Shown here: piece by piece, positions 16,334 through 23,969 of the stretch
Layout: each line of letters begins with the position of its first letter
Numbering within the stretch: the stretch's first letter is position 1
DNA from: an uncultured Peptococcaceae bacterium
GTDB taxonomy: Bacteria > Bacillota > Peptococcia > Peptococcales > Peptococcaceae
Direction: 5' to 3'
Length of the DNA: 52,691 bases
NCBI GenBank assembly: GCA_902462325.1
Contig: CABQBF010000003.1
Location: forward strand, 1-52,691
Translations under genes and position numbers: made by a program
Notes under the pieces: generated by a model
What the model saw: the letters and a program-made list of their open reading frames with translations, nothing else
Databases searched by the model: none
Told to the model about the DNA's origin: nothing

Positions 16334-16786
16334 TCATTGAATAATCAACATTCGCGGAAAATCAGCCGCCTCCAACTGTACATGATTGCAAGCTGCTTCT
16401 ATTATCTCCGGCGACAAGGCTTCCACCGTCACATAAGTGCGGGCCAAATGCAGCAATTCTTCTTGAATAGTTTCTAAATCTCGGGCTCCCATGTCAATAT
16501 TCCACAACTCACAGCGCTTGCCACTTTGACAGTTAGTCTTGAGATACTCCCACAAACGCTGCCCCCGTTCCGGCGTGTAATCCAAATTCAACCGGTAAAT
16601 ATAAGGCAGTTTGGTGTAGGCGGTAATGTCCACGAACAAATACCCAATCATTTCCCGCACGATTTCCAAATCGCCCAAATCCTCTATAGATTCAAATTTT
16701 TTGTCCCGCCCGTCCGGATGATGGAGCTTCGGACTTAATAATGCAGGTAATTCATATTCACTGGCAATAAACTGATAGATACTAAT
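16334..16786 (-). CDS. uncharacterised protein with apparent ATT start codon
   Basis: 150 residues if read from ATT at 16784-16786, which lies 6 nt after GGGAGAGG. The product starts (M)SIYQFIASEYELPALLSP and continues through YLKTNCQSG, CELWNIDMGARD and VTVEALSPEIIEAAC. It matches the style of the gene at 40047-40502, which starts from ATG with MSVCTFIASDFPLTK and also has EYMKN and IELWHVW. The paralogy supports this start: any later in-frame start would cut off the shared N-terminus. Either ATT is used, as for infC-type rare starts, or the ATG mutated and expression is reduced. Family and function are unknown. Confidence 0.6.
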   Translation of the reverse strand: MSIYQFIASEYELPALLSPKLHHPDGRDKKFESIEDLGDLEIVREMIGYLFVDITAYTKLPYIYRLNLDYTPERGQRLWEYLKTNCQSGKRCELWNIDMGARDLETIQEELLHLARTYVTVEALSPEIIEAACNHVQLEAADFPRMLIIQ

Positions 16787-16865
16787 CGCAATCCTCTCCC
16801 TTTTTTCAACAACGATAACAATACTCTACCGTTTATTGTATCACACCTGTGTCAAAAGAACAGCA

Positions 16866-17789
16866 TTATTTCTCATCAGGCACCACAAAATCAGCATATA
16901 CTTCAAAACTAGCGTAATCGCTCTGTCCATTTTGCTGATAAAGAATATTTTTGGTGATGCGATATTCCCCCGGCGCTAAATCCGGCAAGGCAACTTGCAG
17001 CTCCGCTTGCGCACCGGCTGGCAAATCATAGGCCAAATCATCAAAAAAACAATCCATTGGCACCGGCTCCCAAGTAACCGTCGTTTCACTGATCGATTGA
17101 TCTGCATCGGCTTTCGAAACACCGCAAGAAATGGCTGTCATTTTTTGCAGCAAAGAAAATGCTTCGCCGTACTCCACATCCACACCGTTGCCCACAAGGT
17201 TGCTATTATTCACTAAATTCATCGTTAACCTATCACTGCGCACCGAATCAGGCAGCACTTCCAAAAATACCTCCGGCGCATCAGGCCCTGGCTGCGACAT
17301 CCACGGCTCCGACTCAATATAAGATGGCGTATCCTGCCGAAAAGGCGTACCGGCAATCTGCTCGCCGCACAAATTTTGCAGCGCCGCCAAAATATTTTCA
17401 TCAGTGCCAATATATTGCTCAATCACGTTTTGATACAGAAAAAAGTGGGGTGCAGCAACCCAATCCACAATGGCGCTCTCTGCCTCTCCCTGCTCATTGC
17501 TCCGCTGAAAATGAAATCCATCGGCACTGATACAGGACGTATCTGCGACAGCCCCATCAGCATCCTGATAAACATAAATCTGCACCTGCGGCACTTCATC
17601 GCCGTTCAGATAAATACCGTAAAGTGCGCCTTGCAAAAACATACTATTCTCCAGCGGCTCCATAGTTGCACCATCTTCCAGCAACGCCAGCGCCTCCTGC
17701 ACCTTATCCACCGCCGTTAAATCCAACTGCTGCGTCCCGCAGCCACACAACAGCAACACCGCCAACAAAACTGCAAATAATCGTTTCAC
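16866..17789 (-). CDS. lipoprotein with Ig-like C-terminal domain
   Basis: 307 residues from GTG 17789, 8 nt after AAAGGG. The signal peptide VKRLFAVLLAVLLLCGCG ends in a lipobox (LCGC), so the mature protein should be lipid-anchored outside the membrane. The C-terminal 100 residues read as beta-sandwich strands: GAQAELQVALPDLAPGEYRI, then TKNILYQQNG and ASFEVYADFVV, as in bacterial Ig-like domains. The middle part is not recognisable. It is transcribed alone, upstream of the ATT-start gene on the same strand. No function is proposed. Confidence 0.65.
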   Translation of the reverse strand: MKRLFAVLLAVLLLCGCGTQQLDLTAVDKVQEALALLEDGATMEPLENSMFLQGALYGIYLNGDEVPQVQIYVYQDADGAVADTSCISADGFHFQRSNEQGEAESAIVDWVAAPHFFLYQNVIEQYIGTDENILAALQNLCGEQIAGTPFRQDTPSYIESEPWMSQPGPDAPEVFLEVLPDSVRSDRLTMNLVNNSNLVGNGVDVEYGEAFSLLQKMTAISCGVSKADADQSISETTVTWEPVPMDCFFDDLAYDLPAGAQAELQVALPDLAPGEYRITKNILYQQNGQSDYASFEVYADFVVPDEK

Positions 17790-17953
17790 CTGCAACACCC
17801 TTTCTGAATTTGTTACTTTATAGACGAAGGCAAACAGAAAAAGTTTCCAGAACGCTGCTGCAATAAATTGCACAGCTCTGTGTTGACAGTTTTGCCATTG
17901 TTTCTCATGAAACGGTGCCGCGGTTATCAACGCTCCTGCCCAAGAAACGATCC

Positions 17954-18448
17954 TTACAGATTATACATACATATACATAACGCAATTCCCGCCTTGGTTC
18001 GGAACACTTTGGCGCAGGCAGTTCGGGCTGCGTCTTTATCGCAGCCGTCTTCGTACAGATTGACTAAAAAATCGGCTTCTACTAAAATTTGATAATCCAA
18101 GCCATCAATGTTGCTGTAGGTGTGATGATGGGCGACCAAATAACAAACGCGGTCAATAACGGCGCTGTCGAACTCCAAATACTGCAGCATAGCGCGGGCA
18201 GGCGCCGGACCTTCCTGTTCCTGCAGCTTGCCGTCGCAACCGCCAAATTTTTCTTCAGCGGGTTTGATGCCGATATCATGCACCAGCGCCGCCGCTTCCA
18301 AAATGAGCTGCGGCTGTTCCTCTAACTTTTCTTTGTGTCCAATGAGCCGCGCCAACTGATGCACTTTCAGAAAATGCTGAATTCGTTTGGCATCGCCTTT
18401 ATAATACTCCATCATGGCATAAATTAAGCTATCTAATTGTGCTGTCAT
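17954..18448 (-). CDS. HD-domain metal-dependent phosphohydrolase
   Basis: 164 residues from ATG 18448, preceded by GGGAGG. HFLKVHQLARLIG supplies the first metal-binding histidine; AALVHDIGIK is the HDIG motif; VAHHHTYSNIDGLDYQILVE gives the later histidines and the aspartate helix. The protein is about the size of a single HD domain of the YedJ/HDIG group. Such enzymes hydrolyse phosphate esters or anhydrides of nucleotides; the substrate cannot be assigned. It is transcribed separately from the DUF2500 genes, which end in a terminator at 18531-18557. Confidence 0.8.
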   Translation of the reverse strand: MTAQLDSLIYAMMEYYKGDAKRIQHFLKVHQLARLIGHKEKLEEQPQLILEAAALVHDIGIKPAEEKFGGCDGKLQEQEGPAPARAMLQYLEFDSAVIDRVCYLVAHHHTYSNIDGLDYQILVEADFLVNLYEDGCDKDAARTACAKVFRTKAGIALCICMYNL

Positions 18449-18530
18449 AGTTTCTCCCTCCCGCAGCCTATTGTAACACAAGCACGCCGCCAACCAAACC
18501 AAAAAAGAAAAAGATATTGTATGCAAAAAA

Positions 18531-18557
18531 AATTGCCGCCCTAAGCAGCAATTTTTC
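18531..18557 (-). terminator. terminator of the DUF2500 gene
   Basis: AAAATTGC(C/T)GC inverted repeat with T-run on the minus strand, just behind the stop codon at 18565. Confidence 0.7.
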
Positions 18558-18564
18558 TGTACCT

Positions 18565-18942
18565 TTAGATATTCCGCTCAAAATTCAAATAACGGGTACC
18601 CTGATAAGAAAGCGTACCGCAATCGCCTTCTGCCAGCAAGCCGTAAACGCGGCCTTTCACATGAAACTCCAATCGCTGTCTGTCCTCCAGCTCAAAGGTC
18701 ACATAATAGGTGGTACTGGTAGTCGTATGGGCTCCGCTGTTGTTGCCTGCATTGTGATGATGCACATCTACATTGTGCCGTTTTCCCACAATTTTTGCTG
18801 CCACTGTAATTTGCGGCGCCTGATTGTTACTGTGCCACTCCGCCACACCTTGGCAAATATTATAAATAAACAAGCAAACAAAAACAATAGATACAAGTCC
18901 AAACAAAATAAAAAAGAAATCAAACCCCTGATAAAAAAACAT
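18565..18942 (-). CDS. DUF2500 domain membrane protein (copy 1)
   Basis: 125 residues: an N-terminal membrane segment (residues 8-28) and a DUF2500 domain with TYYVTFELEDRQRLEFHVKG, then VYGLLAEGDCGTLSYQGTRY, the family's most conserved stretch. A histidine- and asparagine-rich loop (VDVHHHNAGNNSG) lies between the strands, where other members have a short basic loop. The function of DUF2500 is unknown. A second, more divergent member lies directly upstream on the same strand, so the pair looks like an old tandem duplication. Confidence 0.8.
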   Translation of the reverse strand: MFFYQGFDFFFILFGLVSIVFVCLFIYNICQGVAEWHSNNQAPQITVAAKIVGKRHNVDVHHHNAGNNSGAHTTTSTTYYVTFELEDRQRLEFHVKGRVYGLLAEGDCGTLSYQGTRYLNFERNI

Positions 18943-18999
18943 CTATATGGTACACTTCCTTTCTGCACCGTATCGTTATTGCATGCCAATGGAAATCTG

Positions 19000-19437
19000 T
19001 TATTGTCCACACCGTTGCTTTACTCTGGCATTTTCTTCCCGAAACTCTCGAATAAAGCCCTTTATACCACTGTTGTCATCTCCAAAACTAACATATCGCT
19101 GACCATCATACTGCAGTGTACCATGTTGCCCCTCGGTCAGCCAAAAATATTTTTTCTCACTGGGCAGCACCAATTCAACTTCACTGCCATCCTCCAATAC
19201 AAAAGTAGCCAGATAAGTAAGGTCAACAGGTTGTGTCGGCAGCTGCCCTTCGCGCCACTGTTTACGCTTACGCAATACAGTGGCTTGTATTGTTTTCGTT
19301 CGCAAATTCAAATGTTCCGCATCCGTTTCATCAGTCCACTGTCCAGATTCCTTTAAGTGTGCATAAATCATATATGCCAAAACAACAAAAAACAATACCA
19401 TCACTAACGCCAGCAACCATGACAAATCAAATTCCAT
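19000..19437 (-). CDS. DUF2500-like membrane protein (copy 2)
   Basis: 145 residues: membrane segment at residues 7-27 and a domain with TYLATFVLEDGSEVELVLPS, then KYFWLTEGQHGTLQYDGQRY. This is the DUF2500 pattern of its downstream neighbour with substitutions. It carries a charged C-terminal extension (FIREFREENARVKQRC) that the neighbour lacks. Both face the outside or inside of the membrane with the domain after a single N-terminal anchor. Function unknown. Confidence 0.7.
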   Translation of the reverse strand: MEFDLSWLLALVMVLFFVVLAYMIYAHLKESGQWTDETDAEHLNLRTKTIQATVLRKRKQWREGQLPTQPVDLTYLATFVLEDGSEVELVLPSEKKYFWLTEGQHGTLQYDGQRYVSFGDDNSGIKGFIREFREENARVKQRCGQ

Positions 19438-19634
19438 ACCTGTCTCCCCTTTCTATTGCTCCGCCTTTCTTTTCAGTATAGCATGAGATTCTACATGCGG
19501 CAAGAAAAAATCCAGGCCATTACCTTGATAGAAACGGACAGAATTTTTTTCGCCGTCTGAAAAAACCTCTGCGTCAAAAAATAAGTTTGCGCTAAAAAAT
19601 ACATGGGCATTGATAAAATTTTTGTCTTTTGCGC

Positions 19635-19663
19635 TTGACAGAATAAAATCACAGTGCTAAAAT
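19635..19663 (+). promoter_or_regulatory. csoR promoter
   Basis: TTGACA at 19635-19640, 17-bp spacer, TAAAAT at 19658-19663, a near-consensus sigma-A promoter. Confidence 0.8.
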
Positions 19664-19675
19664 CGGATTTGTAGA

Positions 19676-19692
19676 ACACCCCCCAGGGGTGT
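19676..19692 (+). promoter_or_regulatory. CsoR-type operator
   Basis: Inverted repeat ACACCCC-CCA-GGGGTGT directly after the predicted transcript start of csoR. GC-rich dyads of this type are bound by CsoR, and binding here would block transcription until copper loads the repressor. Confidence 0.65.
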
Positions 19693-19713
19693 GGTGATTG
19701 GAGATGATAGCGT

Positions 19714-19977
19714 ATGATGGCAGACAAAGCTTATGTCACAAAATTATTGAAAACAGCCCGCGGACAGTTAGACGGCATTTTAAAAATGGTGGAAGACGAC
19801 CGCTATTGCATGGATATTTCGCAACAGCTTATGGCCACAGAAGCCATGCTCAATAAAATTAATAAGGAAATTCTCACTGCTCACTTGAAGCATTGCGTCA
19901 GCAACGCACAAACACAAGCGGAACGGGATGAAAAAGTAGATGAGCTAGTAAATATGCTGGGCAAAATCATGAAATAA
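19714..19977 (+). CDS. csoR: copper-sensing transcriptional repressor CsoR
   Basis: 87 residues of the all-helical CsoR/FrmR fold. The copper ligands are in place: Cys32 (RYCMD), His57 and Cys61 (AHLKHC), with the 25- and 4-residue spacings of the Mycobacterium CsoR C-H-C triad. The N-terminal TKLLKTARGQLDGILKMVED carries the conserved basic DNA-binding helix. GGAG lies 10 nt before ATG 19714 (ATG 19717 is also possible). It probably represses its own promoter through the dyad at 19676-19692 and, by co-transcription, the copper ATPase 210 bp downstream. parS site 4 lies between the two genes. Confidence 0.92.
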   Translation: MMADKAYVTKLLKTARGQLDGILKMVEDDRYCMDISQQLMATEAMLNKINKEILTAHLKHCVSNAQTQAERDEKVDELVNMLGKIMK

Positions 19978-20050
19978 TTGCTGCGTATTCCATTGGAAAC
20001 GCGACCTCTAAATTTTTTGCAGTTGTTCATTAAAAACTGTAGCCGCAGAA

Positions 20051-20078
20051 ATTGCAAATGTTTCACGTGAAACATTTA
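20051..20078. other. parS site 4 (core 20059-20074)
   Basis: Perfect TGTTTCACGTGAAACA between csoR and copA, with left arm ATTGCAAA and a shortened right arm (TTTA). It is the only non-coding parS within the copper operon. Confidence 0.9.
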
Positions 20079-20189
20079 CCAGCATGTCAAACAGCATTGC
20101 AAGCGCTATCAAAAATTGACGGCATTACTGTCTCTGCATGATAGAATTTTTTACTTTGAGGAATATTATCTTTGCGAGGTGAATTTATT

Positions 20190-23102
20190 TTGAAAGAAAA
20201 ATTCGATGTAACTGGAATGACCTGCTCCGCTTGCTCGTCACGGGTGGAAAAATGTGTGCGCAAGCTGGAAGGTATGAACGATGTTACCGTAAATTTGCTA
20301 ACCAACAGCATGCAAGTAGAGTTTGATGACAGCAAGCTCACAACCAACGACATTATCTCGGCGGTAACGCAAGCAGGCTACGGCGCCAGCATAAAGCAGG
20401 ATTCAAACAACGCCGCAGCGCCAGCCGCCGCCCCCGTGCAGCGGGAAAATCCTATGGACGCGCAGCTAAAAGAAATGAAGCACCGACTCATTGTCAGCTT
20501 TGTCTTTTTAATCCCGCTGATGTATGTTTCTATGGGCCACATGATTGGTCTGCCGCTGCCCAGCTTTTTAAGCGGCCACGCCAATGCTGTCAGCTTTGCA
20601 TTCACGCAATTTTTGTTGGCGCTGCCCATCGCTTATGTGAACCGCAAATTTTATATCAAAGGCTTTCAAACCTTATCCCACGGCGCGCCTAATATGGATA
20701 GCTTAATTGCTATCGGCTCTGGCGCCGCTATGCTTTACGGCATCTTTGCCATCTATCGCATGAGCTACGGCTTAGGCGCCGGCGATATGGAGCTGGTAGC
20801 CCGCTATCATCACGATTTATACTTTGAATCGGCTGTGATGATTTTAGCCTTAATCACAGTAGGCAAATATCTGGAAACCCGTTCCAAAGGCAAAACCAGC
20901 GAAGCTCTGACGCGGCTGATGGATCTGGCGCCCAAAACCGCCACCATAGAGCGCAATGGACAGCAGATGGAATTGCCCGTTGAGCAGGTTGTAGTGGGTG
21001 ATATCGTACTGGTCAAACCGGGGCAGCGTATTCCAGTGGACGGCATCATCGCCGAAGGCAGCACCAGTGTGGATCAGTCTGCCATCACCGGCGAAAGTAT
21101 CCCGGTAGAAAAAGAACCGGGCGACGAAGTCATTGCAGCCACAATTAATAAAGGCGGCTTCATTCGTTTTACCGCTTCTAAGGTTGGCAACGATACCACC
21201 TTTGCACAAATCATCCGTCTGGTGGAAGATGCGTCGGCCACCAAAGCGCCCATCGCCAAATTGGCTGACCGTATCGCCGGCATTTTCGTACCCGTTGTAA
21301 TCAGTATTGCACTGCTCACTGCCATTGTCTGGCTGTTAAGCGGCGCCACCTTTGAATTTGCTTTATCCTGTGCAATCTGCGTGCTGGTTATCTCCTGCCC
21401 CTGCGCGCTGGGATTGGCCACACCGGTCGCCATTATGGTCGGCACCGGCAAGGGCGCTGAACACGGCATTCTGATTAAATCGGGGCAAGCATTGGAAACG
21501 GCCCATAACATTCAAACTGTAGTGCTGGATAAAACAGGCACCATCACCCAAGGCAAGCCTGTTGTGACAGACGTACAGACTATTTTTTCCACGCAAGAGG
21601 AATTTATCAGCATCGCCGCCGCGCTGGAAGAAGGCAGCGAGCATCCACTGGCCGAAGCAGTGCTAACCTATGCCGCCGAACAAAATATCAGCGCCGCAGC
21701 ATCGGAACAATTTCAATCCTTACCGGGAAAAGGCATTCAGGCAAAAATCAACGGCACCTTTTATTACGCAGGCAATCGCCGTTTGATGAACGAAAAGAAT
21801 ATTCCGCTACAGCAATGGGATAGCGCATTAGATGATTTGGCCACCGCCGGAAAAACGCCGTTGATTTTTGCCAATGAACATCAGGTGATTGGCATTATCG
21901 GTGCAGCCGATGTGGTGAAGCCGACTAGCCAGCAGGCCATTCAACAGTTGAAGGCTATGGGCGTGCAGGTTATCATGCTCACCGGCGACAATGCCCGTAC
22001 CGCAACGGCTATCCAACAGCAATTACAATTGGACGATGTTATCGCCGAAGTGCTGCCGCAGGACAAAGAGCAGCAGATTGCAGCGCTACAAGCGCAAGAT
22101 AAGGTGGTTGCCATGGTGGGCGACGGGGTCAACGATGCGCCCGCTCTGGCGCGGGCCGACGTTGGATTAGCTATCGGCGCCGGTACCGATGTGGCGTTGG
22201 AAAGCGCCGACATTGTGCTGATGAAAAATGACCTATTGGACGTTGTAACCGCCATTCAACTCAGCAAATCGGTTATTCGCAATATCAAACAAAATCTGTT
22301 CTGGGCATTTTTCTACAACTGCCTGGGCATTCCTTTGGCCGCCGGCGTGTTTTATCATTGGACTGGATGGCTGTTGAGCCCCATGTTTGGCGCTGCAGCT
22401 ATGAGCTTCAGCAGCGTTTTCGTTGTCACCAACGCGCTGCGGCTGCGTAAATTCCGGCCGGTATTGCCAGAACAAACTACGGCCGCAGCTCTGCCAGCAG
22501 ACGAAAATGAAGTACAGATTGTCACCGGTGTAAAAAGCGCTTCGCCTATATTCAAACCAACCGGCACAGCATCTGCCGCTGACAGCAAAAAAAGCAGTGT
22601 GCATAAAACCATGCAAATCGGCAGTATGATGTGCAGTCATTGTCAAAATGCTGTTACCAAAGCACTGAACAGCTTAAACGGCGTCACCGCTACTGTCAGC
22701 TTAGAAAATAACGCCGCCTACATCATCACCGACGGCACCGTCAGCGATGATGCACTAAAACAAGCTGTCATCGACGCCGACTATCAAGTGCTTGCGCTTA
22801 CCGAAGACCAACCGGCTTCTACTTTATCCGACGCCAATGTTTCACGTGAAACATCAGCAAATATTAATCACGAAGGAGTATGTACCATGAAAAAAACGAT
22901 GAAAATTGAAGGCATGATGTGCCCCCACTGCCAAAACGCAGTAACCAAAGCATTAAACGGCTTAGACGGCGTTACCGCCACTGTCAGCCTAGAAGACAAA
23001 GCGGCCTATATCACCACCGACGGCACCATCAGCGACGATGCCATGAAACAGGTTGTCATTGACGGCGGCTATCAGGTAATCTCTTTAACTGACGCTGAAT
23101 AA
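20190..23102 (+). CDS. copA: copper-exporting P1B-type ATPase with two C-terminal HMA domains (CopA-CopZ fusion)
   Basis: 970 residues from TTG 20190, preceded by GAGGTGA. N-terminal HMA domain with GMTCSAC (about residues 10-15). P1B-1 core: phosphatase TGES, channel motif CPC at 403-405 (SCPCALGLATP), phosphorylation site DKTGT at about 447, ATP-binding SEHPLAEAV, MLTGDN and VGDGVNDAPALA. After the last membrane segment come two near-identical HMA domains, each with MMC(S/P)HCQNAVTKAL. The last has its own ribosome site and ATG (22887), and the linker before it is encoded by parS site 5. It pumps Cu(I) out of the cytoplasm. CsoR upstream is the likely regulator. Ordinary CopA proteins of Firmicutes have one or two N-terminal HMA domains and a separate CopZ. 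Confidence 0.93.
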   Translation: MKEKFDVTGMTCSACSSRVEKCVRKLEGMNDVTVNLLTNSMQVEFDDSKLTTNDIISAVTQAGYGASIKQDSNNAAAPAAAPVQRENPMDAQLKEMKHRLIVSFVFLIPLMYVSMGHMIGLPLPSFLSGHANAVSFAFTQFLLALPIAYVNRKFYIKGFQTLSHGAPNMDSLIAIGSGAAMLYGIFAIYRMSYGLGAGDMELVARYHHDLYFESAVMILALITVGKYLETRSKGKTSEALTRLMDLAPKTATIERNGQQMELPVEQVVVGDIVLVKPGQRIPVDGIIAEGSTSVDQSAITGESIPVEKEPGDEVIAATINKGGFIRFTASKVGNDTTFAQIIRLVEDASATKAPIAKLADRIAGIFVPVVISIALLTAIVWLLSGATFEFALSCAICVLVISCPCALGLATPVAIMVGTGKGAEHGILIKSGQALETAHNIQTVVLDKTGTITQGKPVVTDVQTIFSTQEEFISIAAALEEGSEHPLAEAVLTYAAEQNISAAASEQFQSLPGKGIQAKINGTFYYAGNRRLMNEKNIPLQQWDSALDDLATAGKTPLIFANEHQVIGIIGAADVVKPTSQQAIQQLKAMGVQVIMLTGDNARTATAIQQQLQLDDVIAEVLPQDKEQQIAALQAQDKVVAMVGDGVNDAPALARADVGLAIGAGTDVALESADIVLMKNDLLDVVTAIQLSKSVIRNIKQNLFWAFFYNCLGIPLAAGVFYHWTGWLLSPMFGAAAMSFSSVFVVTNALRLRKFRPVLPEQTTAAALPADENEVQIVTGVKSASPIFKPTGTASAADSKKSSVHKTMQIGSMMCSHCQNAVTKALNSLNGVTATVSLENNAAYIITDGTVSDDALKQAVIDADYQVLALTEDQPASTLSDANVSRETSANINHEGVCTMKKTMKIEGMMCPHCQNAVTKALNGLDGVTATVSLEDKAAYITTDGTISDDAMKQVVIDGGYQVISLTDAE
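22838..22853. other. parS site 5, inside the copA coding sequence
   Basis: Perfect TGTTTCACGTGAAACA translated as NVSRET in the linker between the two C-terminal HMA domains. It is the only perfect copy within a gene and lacks the ATTGCAAA arms. Confidence 0.9.
22887..23102 (+). CDS. copZ: CopZ-like copper chaperone, possible internal start within copA
   Basis: Inside and in frame with copA, AAGGAG (22873-22878) lies 8 nt before ATG 22887, ideal for initiation. The 71-residue product KKTMKIEGMMCPHCQNAVTK is a complete HMA copper chaperone of the CopZ type, with the CxxC copper site at MMCPHC. Either the operon once had a separate copZ that became fused when the copA stop was lost, or both a long CopA and a short CopZ are made from one gene. 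CopZ carries Cu(I) to CopA and CsoR. No stop codon separates it from copA. Confidence 0.55.
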   Translation: MKKTMKIEGMMCPHCQNAVTKALNGLDGVTATVSLEDKAAYITTDGTISDDAMKQVVIDGGYQVISLTDAE

Positions 23103-23118
23103 TAAATTGCAAAAAAAC

Positions 23119-23151
23119 GAGGGCGAACAACTATACTGATTGTTCGCCCTC
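23119..23151 (+). terminator. terminator of the copper operon
   Basis: Perfect 12-bp stem GAGGGCGAACAA / TTGTTCGCCCTC with a 9-nt loop; only a weak T-run follows. Confidence 0.65.
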
Positions 23152-23251
23152 TAGATTTCTCCTTAAATGCGGTTCACTACACATAAATCGTCGGTCTGTG
23201 TTAAAAAACGTATCTCTATTATCATTCTCCTTCCTACATTCATTTTGCAAA

Positions 23252-23267
23252 TGTTTCACGTGAAACA
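23252..23267. other. parS site 6
   Basis: Perfect TGTTTCACGTGAAACA ending 3 bp before the minus-strand stop codon at 23271, left arm TTTTGCAAA present. Confidence 0.9.
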
Positions 23268-23270
23268 TTT

Positions 23271-23807
23271 TTAATTCATATACTCTGCCGGATTAAATTC
23301 ATACTCCATCATATAAATTTTCGGGCGTTTTTTCTCTGCCCAAACACGCAACAATATTCTAATTCTTTGAATATTTTTCGGAACATAAAATTCATACTGC
23401 AAGGTTTCTGCTGTGTCCTTCGCAATAACGGAAACACTTTCCGATTGTCGCTCTAAACCGCAGCCACCTTCTTCATTAATTCGGCCAAAAGGCAGCCACT
23501 CCAATTCCATACCACCCAAATTTTTTTCAGTGACAATATCATAATTTTTTACATCCATTGTTACTGTGCAAAGGCGAATACCATTGATATCAGGCGAATC
23601 AAACTGCACATCAGTCAGTTTGATTTCAAAACGTCCATCTTCCACCCAGCTTTCTCCAACTGTCAACGGCTCCCAGTTTTCATTCAAAAATTTAGGCTCA
23701 TTCTCGACATATTCAAATAATACCTCCTTGCTGAAAAATGAAATCACTGGTAAAAAAATAATCACAAGAAGCACAATAATAAACCGCCGTTTTCGATTTT
23801 TTCCCAT
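23271..23807 (-). CDS. exported or membrane-anchored protein, unknown family
   Basis: 178 residues. After a basic N-terminus (MGKNRKRR) there is one hydrophobic segment (FIIVLLVIIFLPVISFF), then an extracytoplasmic domain of beta character. Its C-terminus, ...KIYMMEYEFNPAEYMN, resembles the end of the next gene upstream (KVYQQKYEFYPAHYER), and both have a strand-rich middle with an NxGRFEIKLTDVQ / CFQLKVDNV pattern. They are therefore probably paralogues of an Ig-like/DUF4352-like accessory domain. No catalytic motif is seen. It is flanked by parS sites 6 and 7 on its 3' and 5' sides. Confidence 0.55.
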   Translation of the reverse strand: MGKNRKRRFIIVLLVIIFLPVISFFSKEVLFEYVENEPKFLNENWEPLTVGESWVEDGRFEIKLTDVQFDSPDINGIRLCTVTMDVKNYDIVTEKNLGGMELEWLPFGRINEEGGCGLERQSESVSVIAKDTAETLQYEFYVPKNIQRIRILLRVWAEKKRPKIYMMEYEFNPAEYMN

Positions 23808-23827
23808 AGTTTCGCCCCTCCTTTTTA

Positions 23828-23861
23828 AATTGCAAATGTTTCACGTGAAACATTTGCAATT
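23828..23861. other. parS site 7 (core 23837-23852) in extended palindrome
   Basis: Perfect TGTTTCACGTGAAACA with both ATTGCAAA arms, in the gap between the 33-residue peptide gene and the 23271-23807 gene. It would terminate or attenuate transcription between them. Confidence 0.9.
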
Positions 23862-23867
23862 TTCTTA

Positions 23868-23969
23868 CTAGATAGACGTCATGCGCTTATAAAACCCTTT
23901 TTCCACATAACGATAAATCGACAGCAACACAACAACCACACCGCCAACAATCAAAAATATCGCTGGCAT
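23868..23969 (-). CDS. 33-residue single-pass membrane peptide
   Basis: On the minus strand ATG 23969 shares its A with the stop codon of the upstream gene (TAATG), the geometry of translational coupling, with GAGAGG just before it. The product is MPAIFLIVGGVVVVLLSIYR followed by YVEKGFYKRMTSI and TAG. It has one strongly hydrophobic segment (residues 3-18) and a basic tail, so positive-inside topology puts the C-terminus in the cytoplasm. It is too short for automatic gene calls. Function unknown; coupling suggests it works with the 23969-24514 protein. Confidence 0.5.
   Translation of the reverse strand: MPAIFLIVGGVVVVLLSIYRYVEKGFYKRMTSI

Noticed and set aside
19491..19727. 78-codon minus-strand frame over the csoR promoter
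   Set aside because: It runs antisense through the promoter and operator of csoR and has no ribosome site or recognisable domain.
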